Source of the DNA: Prosapia bicincta
Lineage: Eukaryota; Arthropoda; Insecta; Hemiptera; Cercopidae
Assembly: GCA_036971475.1 (NCBI GenBank)
Contig: JBAIZL010000005.1
Coordinates: forward strand, 162,576,886 to 162,640,885
Direction of reading: 5' to 3'
DNA: 64,000 bases
How positions within the stretch are numbered: the first letter of the stretch is position 1; each line of letters opens with the position of its first letter. Shown here one piece after another: positions 48,776 through 59,741 of the stretch. Below the pieces are notes generated by a model. That model was not told the origin of the DNA. It made no database searches and saw only the letters and a program-made list of their open reading frames with translations. A program made the translations under genes and the position numbers.

Positions 48776-49324
48776 CAACGGGTAGTAGAAACAAAATCTT
48801 ACAGCGGGTAGTAGAAACAGAATCTTACAGCGAGTAGTAGAAACAGAATCTTACAGCGAGCAGTAGAAACAGAATCTTACAGCGGGTAGTAGAAACAGAA
48901 TCTTACAGCGGGTAGTAGAAACAGAATCTTACAGCGGGTAGCAGACACAGAGTCTTACAGCGGGTAGTAGAAACAGAATCTTACAGTGGGAAGTAGAAAT
49001 AGAATCTTACAGCGGGTAGTAGAAACAGAATCTTACAGCGAGTAGTAGAAGCAGGATCTTACAGCGAGAAGTAGAAACAGAATTTTACAGCTGGTAGTAG
49101 AAACAGAATCTTACAGCGGGCAGTAGAAACAGAATCTTACAGCGGGTAGTAGAAACAGAATCTTACAGCGGGTAGTAGAAACAGAATCTTACAGCGGGTA
49201 GTAGACACAGAGTCTTACAGCGGGTAGTAGAAACAGAATCTTACAGTGGGAAGTAGAAATAGAATCTTACAGCGGGTAGTAGAAACAGAATTTTACAGCT
49301 GGTAGTAGAAACAGAATCTTACAC
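48776..49324. repeat. 26-bp minisatellite, about 21 copies
   Basis: The consensus is CAGCGGGTAGTAGAAACAGA followed by ATCTTA, repeated without spacers. Marker variants show higher-order copying: the variant GACACAGAGTCTTA occurs at 48944 and 49204, exactly 260 bp (ten units) apart, each followed one unit later by CAGTGGGAAGTAGAAATAGA. The variant TTTTACAGCTGGTAG occurs at 49083 and 49291, 208 bp (eight units) apart. Unequal exchange or gene conversion has moved blocks of units. Confidence 0.97.
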
Positions 49325-49482
49325 GGAAGAAGGTGAAGAAGCATTTATTGCCCACAAGGTGTATCATTTTAGGTCCATACGTCAGTACAGACACTTGTTA
49401 GTGAAAACAATACGTTTCTGGGAGGGGGCGCCACAAGTCTGGCAAGTGTCCGTGCCAGCGGTATTTTCTACTTCCTACCGAC

Positions 49483-49956
49483 GTGGTTTTGTTTATGTTT
49501 GTAATATTTGCTCTCTTTCTATACATTGTGTGTTTCCTCTTAATATTGCATGATGCAATATTGCTGCATTGTCTCACGTTCATTAGTCTGCTCCCGATGA
49601 CTGTTTACCTTGCGATAACATTCTATCATACATTTACTTCACAAACGTACTTGATCAATTTGCATGAACGAGAATTACAGTTGTCATCATTATGTAGAAA
49701 AGCTGTTATCGAATATTCCCTCAGTACATCAGAGAAGGCTTTCCAGTGGTGGTTTGCCTTTACTGCAATGAGTGTCTCGTTTTTTTACACTTTCCAATTT
49801 ACAGAGCAACAAATTAAAAACAACCCCAGACATTCAGAAATAATTAAAAATATCAATTATTTCACCTATTTTGTATTTAAAATAAATTTTAAATTAAACC
49901 TGCAAATGAGTTTATTAAATAAGTTTTTTATGGTTAACTTATGTATTTGCTTTTAA
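49483..49956 (+). other. Unassigned 157-codon hydrophobic reading frame
   Basis: The longest reading frame outside the transposons. The product starts MVLFMFVIFALFLYIVCFLL and has two probable membrane segments within the first 50 residues, then a more polar part (NLHERELQLSSLCRKAVIEY) and an AT-driven Asn/Lys/Phe-rich end. No family is recognised and no promoter, intron signal or codon bias supports it. In AT-rich DNA such hydrophobic frames often arise by chance, so I do not call it a gene. Confidence 0.15.
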
Positions 49957-52599
49957 AAATATAAAATTTAGTTAAAAACCTTTTAAGAATCCGAGAGAAT
50001 CTCGAAGAATTTATTTACGATCGATTTGCATTTCGTTACAAGGATAAGTTTTGCCTTAGTAGAAAGTCATTTACAAATTAGAACAATAGATAACTATAGT
50101 TACTTATTAAGAAAAAAATATAATAATTGAAAATGTATATAATAATATACGAAAACCGCTAAGCTAACAAGAAATGAGCCGAGTTGGTATTAACAGCGAG
50201 TTTTGCATTAGGAATTTTTGTTTCAAAATTCTGGTTGTGTGATTAATCCCGGAAGTCCAGGGTCTAAAATTAATAGCAATATAAACAATGTACAATATAA
50301 ATAAAATAAACTGCACTCGCAAACACACTAACAAACAAAAGTAAATTACAGTGTTGTAAGTATTAACGCCGTCTTTGTGGAACGTGCAATATAGCTTTCC
50401 ACGTTGTGGTTGGGGTCTAAAGTGTGTCGTTATGACAAACCTACAGAGCAATAAAGGTCAGTCATCAGTCTTCATAACTGGGAACGTTAATTTATTTTAA
50501 CTTTTATAAAAATGGATACACAGATCCGAAATGTGCTGTCAAAATATGCGTACGTAAAGGGAAGTCATAAATTAAAAACCCGTCGACAATCACGGGTTTT
50601 TATTTTCATTACCTTATTCTATAATACAGTTTTTTTTATTTTGTTATATTTATAGAAAAAGAGTTTTTACAAATAATAAAATTATTTTGTCCTTCTATTT
50701 TATAGTTTGCTTTGGATAAGTAGTGGGTTTCTTGGAATTTTGTTTGTAAACTCTACTTCGACTAGACTCCCTTGCTGGATCGACGAATATATACTGTAAA
50801 CTGAGAGTATCTATTGTTAATTTGTGATGGTTACACCAGTGGTTTGGCCCAGCACAGGCTATAGGCTATAGCTTTTAGTCGGGCAAGATTTCTTTTGGAT
50901 CCCTTGTAAGGGTAAAGTGATTGAAATTACCATTATTAAAAGTATATCCAATTACACAAATTTACTAAGTGCTTAATTTCAAACTTGGTTTTAAAGTGTT
51001 TATATTTATACGGAAAACTTCAATACAGAAAAATTTAATATACAAGTACATGATTACAACTTTTATTAGAGAACCTACAGATAATTTTTCTCCTACACGG
51101 AGAGAAAGTGGCAGTTTTGCAGTCACTGGTAAACACAAAATAGTCACTTATCTCCCTGGGCACGACGAAAATAGCGAACGTTACTCGGGAGGAAAAGTAA
51201 GAAAATTTGAAATTTATCTGTAAAAAAGTGTTTTTTATACAAGAGTTAAAAATGTATAAAAACACAAAAACTTTAAACAGCACAATTTTTACGCAACTTA
51301 TAAACGTATTTTTCAATAAAAATCAAAAATAAAAAGTTATGTCTCAGAAAATTAAAAAATTCTGAATTTTGTTTCATGTATACTTTTATTGCATATATTT
51401 GCCTAATTTTCTCCAGTTGCTACCAATATTTTTTGAAGAAATTTGTTATAATTATGTAAACCCTTCAGCGCCCCCAAACGGCCGGAGCTTGCCTTCAACG
51501 CCGCACGAGTTTACCCTCCCCCTTTCCCAAAGAGAGGTACTGGTTTGGTCCTTTAGCACTTCAAAAAAGCTTTAAATTAAGTCTGCCCGTAGTATTAGGT
51601 ACTTCTCGGAAAATACACCACCAAGATAGAACTAATCTTCCTTTAAGATAGAACAAATCACTTCAATTTAGAGTACTTTAAAGTGTATTTTTGTAGCACG
51701 CAGTTTTATAAAATCGTGGAAATAGTTGGATAAATAAGCCATTGCAAAACTCGGCCAATTATGCCATCAACAATCAATCAATCAAAATCAGTCGCCTTGT
51801 CGAAGATCTGTCAATGTCAGCTGCTATGCTAATAATTCCTATAAAAGGATAAATAAAACGCCATTAACGCCATTAATTTCAGTATCAATGATGTTTAGAA
51901 ATGTTTGTTTAGTCTTTAATAGAAATACACCTATTTTCTGACCATTTAGGGACTGCGGATGATTTGTTATTCTAAATACAATTGACGACCACTACATTAA
52001 AAAAACTCTGCAATCAGTAAACATTGAAGAATGCATTAAAAATTCAATAGCCAACATTTTTCTTCATTTTGAAATTTCGAAATAAAAATAATATGTTTTC
52101 ATTTTAAAAATAGCAGTTTTAAAAAATGTTAAATTTGTCCGTAAATTTTTAAGAATCTGGACAAGTTAGAATATTTTTACAGCGACAAAGACACTTTTTT
52201 TGGACCTTTTTGTATGTTTTAAGGTCACTGACATTTGTGGACGGCAAGGTGGTTATAGTTCAAGAAGAGGCTGATTAGTTACTGAAAAATTTAAAAAGCA
52301 GTTCACAAGCAATTCTGATAACTTGTGTACAATGACATTAAACTATACAACAGCAGAATATATGGCTTCAGAAAAAGTCATATACAAATTCTAAAGTTAG
52401 AGAAAAGCTATATTATTAAAATTAATGTGAAAAGATAAGGTAAATATTTTGTAAGGATGGAAAACCAGAGCAAGAAATAAAGGTCGACTGGGATGGACAC
52501 AAAAAGATATAAAAAATCTGAGAAAACAAAAAAGAGAATTTTGAAGAGCATAATTCGTAACAAAACGTAAATGCATCAGAAATCTGAAGATAGTATGAT

Positions 52600-52600
<1 letters not shown>
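49957..52600. other. Gene-free stretch, nothing recognised
   Basis: No supported gene or transposon end. Frames of 60-95 codons occur at 50.16-50.45, 50.97-51.32 and 51.37-51.58 kb on both strands without recognisable domains. Confidence 0.45.

Positions 52601-52601
<1 letters not shown>

Positions 52602-52658
<57 letters not shown>
52602..52658. repeat. (AT)n microsatellite
   Basis: AT run of about 28 units. Confidence 0.97.
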
Positions 52659-52665
<7 letters not shown>

Positions 52666-53317
52666 ACGTAATAAAAGAAACATAGCCATAAAATAATTGA
52701 AACAGGAAATGAAGGAGTGCAAATAATTCAATACTGTATAACTTATGAAACCTACATATAACTCTTGGACCGGTGATCTCGGCTTAAATAAAACAAAACA
52801 TTATGTAGCAAAGGCATGAGAAAAGAAAAGAGAAACTAAATTCCCATAGAGGTTATCGAGAGTCACAGAAAACAAATCGACGAAGTCATGGCGGGATCAA
52901 TGGCAGCTATGAATGGAAAAGTCTGGAGAGTGAGCAGATAAACCATGCGGATTGAACGCTTGAACTATAAGGTTCAGTAAAATTCTAGATACAATATTTA
53001 TGACAGTCAACTATAAAAGTAGACCCGTAGTACTTTTTAACCACTAACACTAACTTAGCCCAATGTTTGGCAGACTAGACAAAACACGGTGAAGTGAAGA
53101 TTATTTAAACGTCATAATGCTAATCCAGAAATCAATAAAGAAAACGAAGAAAATACATTTTATGAATATCCACACGCGTTTTTAAAGGGAAAAATCATTA
53201 GGATTTTTTTGGGCTAGGAGGGGATGTGAGAGTAAATAACATGGAATAAACTTTGGAGTAGGTTTTTACTTTAGGGCAAGGAATATCACGATTTTTCCAC
53301 TGATAACGGAACGAAAA
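52659..53317. other. Gene-free stretch, nothing recognised
   Basis: No coding sequence or repeat recognised. Confidence 0.45.
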
Positions 53318-53869
53318 CCAATTAATAAGTTACTATTAATTAGCGTAGCATCATTTTACCCTGATGGTTAATGGTGTGGGCAGAGCTCAGCATCCAACGC
53401 AAGAAGCTTAAAGAGCGATATGTACAGTTACCACCCTTGGCAGGACGAGAGAAATCCAATTAATAAGTTACTATTAATTACCGTAGCATCATTTTACCCT
53501 GATGGTTAATGGTGTGTGCAGAGCTCTGCATCCAACGCAAGAAGCTTAAAGGGCGATATGTACAGTTACCACCCTTGGCAGGACGAGAGAAAACCAATTA
53601 ATAAGTTACTATTAATTACCGTAGCATCATTTTACCCTGATGGTTAATGGTGTGTGCAGAGCTCTGCATACAACGCAAGAAGCTTAAAGAGCGATATGTA
53701 CAGTTACCACCCTTGGCAGGACGAGAGAAAACCAATTAATAAGTTACTATTAATTACCGTAGCATCATTTTACCCTGATGGTTAATGGTGTGGGCAGAGT
53801 TCAGCATCCAACGCAAGAAGCTTAAAGAGCGATATGTACAGTTACCACCCTTTGCAGGACGAGAGAAAA
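53318..53869. repeat. Tandem array, 138-bp unit, four copies
   Basis: Units starting CCAATTAATAAGTTACTATT begin at 53318, 53456, 53594 and 53732, exactly 138 bp apart. Each contains GTAGCATCATTTTACCCTGA, CAACGCAAGAAGCTTAAAG and CAGTTACCACCCTTGGCAGG. Units differ at a handful of sites (AGAGCTCAGCATCC in units 1 and AGAGTTCAGCATCC in 4, AGAGCTCTGCAT in units 2-3), so amplification is recent. No gene is contained. Confidence 0.97.
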
Positions 53870-55354
53870 CAAAGGAGAAATAGGTCCAAGGACCTAATGT
53901 AATGTTCCTATTGTAATACAAGTGGGAATTCGAATTAACCGTAGAAGAAGATTTATAGAAAATGAAAAGCCCCTCTTAACGGAGTCCAAGTTCTTCACGG
54001 ACCAAAATTCAAAGTGAACTAGTCGATTTCGAACTGAAAAGCAAAAGGAAGAACATAATCCGAGATGCGGGATTTACACTGTGAATCGGGCTCGGAATTC
54101 AGTGTTGAGTTGTGTTCCTTCACGAAAACAAACTTCGCAATACTGTATCCTTAGCGAATCGGTCGCAATACGACCAACGCCATGATTATAACTGCTTGGC
54201 AATCAATTTGAAAAATGTTGTCAAATTAAAGCACACTTTGTGCCAAGAATGCTCGTACATAAGTACACACGATACATTCTGAATTAATAAATACGGACTT
54301 ATGTAGATTAAAGACATTCAGGTAAACAAGAAGAAAAATTACATCGGTGTAGAAGTAATGTTGTTGGCAAAGGAATAAAATATTTTTATTGTAATTGAGT
54401 TATTATCGTAACAGGTTATTTATAATGTAAATGAATTGTTCCAATGAATTGAATAAAAAATTGTTGCCAGTACAACGTTTAATCTTGGATTATATATTTT
54501 AATGGGATGATGAAATGAAAGCCTTTATATCTTAACTGTTGTAGTGATCACGCATTATGTTTAGCAGCTTAATCATTATCTGTAGAGAGATGGCTACATG
54601 AAGTGCTGCCGCTATTGTTAAACCATTATAAAATTGTTTGCTCTGTTTGTCGCCACCTTGTAAACGAAGTTTCATGAGTTAGGTACGTTAGGATAAAGGG
54701 TTGGTTTAGAGGAATTGTTTCTAAAGTTAAATTGATTCTTACGACTAACAATTTTCTGAAGGTGTAGGCAGAAACATTCGCAATAAAAAAATTGGTGCAA
54801 AAATACTAATAACATTCAAAAAGCATTATTTAATTCCTGTCTCGACCTCATCAAGCAACTCATGGTTCTGCTCAAGACTTAGTACTAACAAATATACAAA
54901 AAACCAACTGAATAGTTGACAGGATATTAAATGGTATTCTTAAATATTGTCTGTTATTTCTTCAGAATCATTTTATGGGTTTAGAATTGTTAGCATCTTA
55001 ATTTTTTAAATAAAAACGATAAAGCCACAATACGTCTTCTAGATGAATGAGATATATTTCGATTTTTATAAACTAATCGATAACGTACAATGGAAATTTT
55101 AATTATGTGCTTAAAATTAAATAGTGCATAATTTCCGTTCTATATTTGAGAAGTGAGTACAAATATAAAATAAAATGTTACAAATATATATATTGCAATC
55201 ACGGTCAAACAGAGAACCGAGCAGCCTAAATGAGAGTTGTTATTTTACGGCTCTTCTATATATTTCTTCTTCTATAGAAGAAAAATATATTAGAAATTAG
55301 ACTAGAGCACAGTATGAAATACAAAAATTTGTACAGAGCACAGTAGCGTAATTA
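53870..55354. other. Gene-free stretch, nothing recognised
   Basis: No supported gene. A small hairpin (TATATTTCTTCT against AGAAGAAAAATATA) lies at about 55258-55288. Confidence 0.45.
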
Positions 55355-55459
55355 TAATAAATGAACAACAATAACCTTTACTACAAATATTTAAATGCCC
55401 TTGGTGTACATCGAGGATATTTAAATATTTGTAGCAAGGGTTATTTTTGTTCATTTATC
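55355..55459. repeat. Inverted repeat, about 40-bp arms
   Basis: Left arm 55355-55396 contains AATGAACAACAATAACCTTT and ACTACAAATATTTAAAT. Right arm 55418-55459 contains ATTTAAATATTTGTAGCAAG and GGGTTATTTTTGTTCATTTA. There are a few mismatches and a 21-nt centre. The shape (outward TTTTTGTTCATTTAT) resembles the Penelope-type foldbacks, but the CTGA...GAAA box is not evident here. Confidence 0.85.
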
Positions 55460-55593
55460 ATAGTTTTTAAGTTACATTTTTGACGCATAACAAATATGAA
55501 AATGTTTTCGATTATTCATTCCAGTTATTACTAAATTTCACCGGTTCAAATAAAAACACAAATAACTGTATAAAACAACTGTGGCGTAATGCT

Positions 55594-55824
55594 TAGCATA
55601 AATAAATGAAATCTCTATACCACAAATAACTTTTTTCTTTTATTTAAAACCTTATGTACATTTCGATTGCATAGTAATCATCCCCAGAGGTAATTTACAA
55701 TAAAAATGCGTATTTTATTGTAAATTACCTCTTTGGATGATTGCTATGCAATCGAAATGTACATTAGGTTTTAAATAAAAGAAAAAAGTCATTTGTGGTT
55801 TAGAGGTTTCATTTATTTATGCTA
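55594..55824. mobile_element. Foldback of two Penelope-type 3' ends, 112-bp arms
   Basis: Left arm 55594-55705 and right arm 55713-55824 are reverse complements with only a few mismatches and a 7-nt centre (ATGCGTA). Read outward each arm gives TTTTATTGTAAATTACCTCT, GGATGATT-(7 nt)-AATCGAAATGTACAT, GGTTTTAAATAAAAGAAAAA and TTTCATTTATTTATGCTA. GATT and AATC can pair just before GAAA. The family also occurs as a single end at 46.36-46.47 kb. Truncated ends meet at the centre and 3' ends point outward. Confidence 0.7.
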
Positions 55825-58603
55825 AAAACACAAAGTTCAAATAAAAACACATAGGTGTTTAATTACATATCCAGGTAAAAAAAAAATGAAAACAATAATT
55901 TTCAAATACAGAGCATAATTTTATTTTGCAATGTGAAGCTCAAGGAAATTCAAACCAGTTGATTTAAAAAGGTTTAAACGGACGCCAAACATCGCCCATG
56001 GTTTTTGTTACTTCTACCTCTCTGGTCTTTTACTGGTAATTTTCTATATTTTCTCTACGTTTACCATTATCACATTCTACAATGTTTTAGACAACTTTTC
56101 TATTTTATGGTTTCTAGAGCGTTTTTATTACAAGTCCAGTACTTTCGCTTATTAAGAAAAAATTCTCTCGCAGTATTTATTTCATCAAAATAACGTAATA
56201 CAAATACTAGATTACGTGAAATAGAGTAAGCCGATGTAATGTCACCGTCAGCAGGATGGTAGCCGACAATGCTAGTTCTAGGAAGGATTATCTAGAACCT
56301 TTTAAAGTATAAACTTGATTTAAAATAGAATTAAACGCACTCGGACACAAGAAACATAGACTATAGCCATAGCTTTAGAATACTCAAGTTTGAAAACTGT
56401 AGAAGCTCTTTGTCAGTCTGTTAACAAAACTTGTTAGCCTCTCCTAAAGCTTGGTCGCAAACTCGGGGACTATTGTAATTAGTTTTATGCAAGTGCTTTC
56501 CAACGTAGATTACAGAGAAAGATCAGGACTTCGTAGCAGATCTACATCGAAAGCATTTTCCCTTTCTTCTTTGCGTCTTATTTACGGCTTCATAAACACG
56601 AAATATGACATAAATGTGGTTTTACATTATAGACACTACTATGGTAGCGTAGTGCAAAGTAAATTTATGTAGTGCTGTAATTTTATTATAATGTTTGGAT
56701 GATCTCACTTGCTATAATCCTTACTAAATTCGGTATAATCAAGTTCGGATGGACGAGGGTTTACTGTGTATATTAAATCACAGTAATTTGATGAGTTCTG
56801 AATATTGTTTAGCTTATGTGATTTAGCTTTGTAAATTGTAACGTGTAATTTCTTTTTAATTTAATAACATTGAACCAAACAGCAAAGAAGAGATTTCTGT
56901 ACACAGTAACAAATTCAATAACATAAGAGTTTTTAATCCGGGAAACTTCAAGTAAATGTTCTTTTGTGAAAACACAAACAGACGCTACAGCTTACAAAGC
57001 TTGTAAGAAATTGGATTCTAAATAAAATGAATAATTACAAAACAAAATGTAAAAATGGCTTTATAGAAGAAAGAAATTAAAACAACAGGTACAACAAATT
57101 AAAAAATAAAATCGTTTAAAAAAAGAAATAACAAAACAAATAAACAACAAAATAAATACTTTTGTTTTTTTAAAATTTTGTGTACGTCTTCTATAATTTT
57201 TTCCTTTATTATAAATTACTACAGTAAGCTACTACATTTTTATTTTATGTTATTTATTTCGTTGCAGGTTGTAATGTAATGACGTACAACAAAATAAAAA
57301 GTTCTAAAGAATGAGATAAAAGAAAGATGAAACAAATAAAACTATGAAAGAATTAGGCCTAAAGTTTAATAAAAAGGAGCAGCCATTGGTCGTCGGTGAT
57401 TCTCCCTTATCTCCATGCGGTACTTCTTTAACCCCTCACAGGCAAGAAACTTCAAGAAATGTGCTTAAGTTTGCAACGCGATCGCAGTTACATAACGGTT
57501 TAACAGCTGTACTTTGCAAGTCGGAAAATAAATAAGCCAATAAAAACTAAAATTAGATACGTTTGTAAACCTCTTTGTGCTCTCTTGCACAGTCATATTA
57601 CTCTGTAACGGGCTGCAACATAAAAACAATAAACAAAACGCAAAGAAAATAAATACTGACGAAAAGGTTGGTAAAAGTGTAAAACACAGCTGTTAATGGT
57701 TTATTTGTGTGCTCTGTCTAAACGGGAGTGACAAGTGCGGAAACGATCGCTTAATCGAGATCAGCCTTTCTTGACGGATTTATAAATGAATATTACTTTA
57801 ACCTTGTGAAATGCTTTGATGCAAAGGATTATAAAAAGACATCTTGTGCTAATATTTTGAGATATTAAAATCAAGATATTAAAAATAGTATTTAATTCTA
57901 CGAAAGTCTCTCAAACTTGATTTACTGTAGGTTTATTGTAATTTGTTTAAGTACTAAAGGTTATGATTCGCACTGTACAGAAAAGGTTTTATGAATTTTC
58001 TATAGAGCAATTGGATGTACAATAAATATCTAAAGAAAATTGAACAAATAAAGGTTTTTACAGAGTATTATTATGTTCTTTTCGAGTTAAGCAAACTACG
58101 AGGGAAAAAATTAAAAATAATACTTTTTAATTTTGTTTTATAGAAGAGGAACTTATTACAAACATTTTAACATATAATATATCATAAAAAGACATTTACA
58201 AGTGCATATAATATTTTTTTTACATGCACGGTCCAGAATAACAGCAAAAAGTGCTTGTTTTGTTATAGGATACAATTTAGCTGTAAACTTGATTGATTTC
58301 AATTTGTGCGATTGGCCATCCTGACCTGGTTCCAGATGTCACAATAGTACAGCTGTTACTGTCAGTACTATTTAGCATTGTTTTAATATTTTTTTTATTA
58401 TGTCAAGTAACACAAAACATCCAAAAGTGTTATTGTGTTTTTCATTTTAGTGCAGGTTATTTAATCCTGTTTGAATTAAGGCTAAAAGAAAAAGGAAACC
58501 AAATTAAGTGTTCAAAAATAGACGAGATCTGGGTATTCCAAAAGTCAGGTTTGGCCTAAACATACCAGATAACTAATAGGACAAGTGTCAGTCAAATTTA
58601 GTC
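55825..58603. other. Gene-free stretch with one possible transposon end
   Basis: No supported gene. At 56697-56766 the plus strand ends GGACGAGGGTTTACTG. Its reverse complement, CAGTAAACCCTCGTCCATCC, looks like a pogo/Tigger-type terminus, but I found no matching left end. Frames at 56451-56672, 57344-57535 and 58293-58559 are 63-88 codons and unrecognised. Confidence 0.4.
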
Positions 58604-58934
58604 CTATAGAGCATAGGTTCCCAATCTGGGAGGCGAACCTCCTTGGGGGGGGGGGGGTTGTGCAACTAAGTCTTGGAGGGCAGAGACCAGTTGTAAAATA
58701 GTAATAAAAATTCTCATTTAATTAAAATTCAAGTACACAATTTATCAAAATTTAAAACTAAATTTACACCTCTGTTTTTTTGCATGGGTAATGTTATTGA
58801 CCATGATGTTAAAAAAATCTAAATGAAATGTAGGCTATGCATTTATAAAAGAAATATAAGTAAAGGTTGTGCAAACTATGTAAATTTGAAATTAAATCAA
58901 CATGACAGGTTGAAAAAATAATATTACAAAAGCC

Positions 58935-59195
58935 TTGCGAAAAGAATGTTTCGGTTGTGCAACAATGCACAAATCTTCATTCTGGATAAAACACAACAGT
59001 GTATCACAGACAGCTCTTCGATTATACCTCCCTTTTTCAAGGACCTACTTGTACACATTTTCAGGACCTGTTGCAATAAAAACAAAATTTAGGAACGAAC
59101 TTGATGTTCATAATGACTTGCGTTGTGCCTTTACTAAAGTACAACCTCGAATATGCATGCTTTTAAGCTCATCCATCTCGCTAACTATCAGATAA
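58935..59195 (+). pseudogene. C-terminal remnant of hAT transposase
   Basis: The 86-codon frame contains ALRLYLPFSRTYLYTFSGPV, AIKTKFRNELDVHNDLRCAF and TKVQPRICMLLSSS. It follows the recalled hAT C-terminal pattern 'LPFxTTYLCExGFSALxxIKTKxRNxLxVxxDLRxALSxxxPRIxxL' that forms the dimerisation region in Charlie/ZBED5-like transposases. The catalytic region and the BED zinc finger are missing. It lies in the sense direction inside a hAT element with matching ends, so it is a relic of that element's own gene. Confidence 0.82.
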
Positions 59196-59269
59196 AATGT
59201 ACCTTGCGAAATTAAACTTCAAATCTTATATCATGTTTCTTGTGAAACTATGTATAAAAAAATAAATTG

Positions 59270-59270
<1 letters not shown>

Positions 59271-59315
<45 letters not shown>
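59271..59315. repeat. (AT)n microsatellite inside the hAT element
   Basis: AT run of about 22 units between the transposase remnant and the right terminus. Confidence 0.97.
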
Positions 59316-59320
<5 letters not shown>

Positions 59321-59741
59321 ATAGTTGTTTCTTTTTCATATACCGATACCATTAATTTATAGTGTAAAGTTAAGGGGGCATGGGAGACTTTGATATTAAG
59401 AAGAGGGGCGCAGTACCAATATGTTTGGGAACCCCTGCTATAGATAGAGCCTATATCTAGTCTATCTACATCTTAAAGTAGGTCCGGTGAATCAGAACCA
59501 AGTGGAAGTAGGCCTACATCAGAACAGAAAACAGGTGACTTGGACAAATTATAAAGAAAGTTTAGTTCTAATGGCAGTGTAAATATAGTTTTTTATTTAG
59601 GTTTATTGAGTGATGCGGAAGCTCAGTCAGTGTTATGATGGCAATGTTGCGAGTCTAGGTTTCAAATACGGTTAGCTAGTAGTTTTGGTTTTGCATCTAA
59701 CCTTGAAATATATTATGGAAAATGCTCATGAGCATGAATTC

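Larger units (their letters stand above)
58612..59437 (+). mobile_element. Deleted hAT transposon with 8-bp target duplication
   Basis: The right end, read inward, is CAGGGGTTCCCAAACATATT, the classic terminus of Charlie-like hAT elements. The left end is CATAGGTTCCCAATCTGGG. The 8-bp flanks are CTATAGAG (58604-58611) and CTATAGAT (59438-59445), one mismatch apart, as expected for hAT. At 826 bp it cannot encode a whole transposase (usually over 550 residues), but it retains the C-terminal codons. A G13 run lies at 58645-58657 and an (AT)n at 59271-59315. Confidence 0.88.

Noticed and set aside
48776..49324. Regular short repeats that could suggest a CRISPR array
   Set aside because: The 26-bp units are contiguous with no unique spacers, and the genome is eukaryotic.
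49483..49956. 157-codon frame as a membrane protein gene
   Set aside because: The hydrophobic, AT-driven composition, lack of a recognised family and lack of gene structure make chance the simpler explanation; listed only as an unassigned frame.
58645..58657. G13 run as a G-quadruplex or regulatory element
   Set aside because: A single homopolymer inside a decayed hAT element; too little to support a function.
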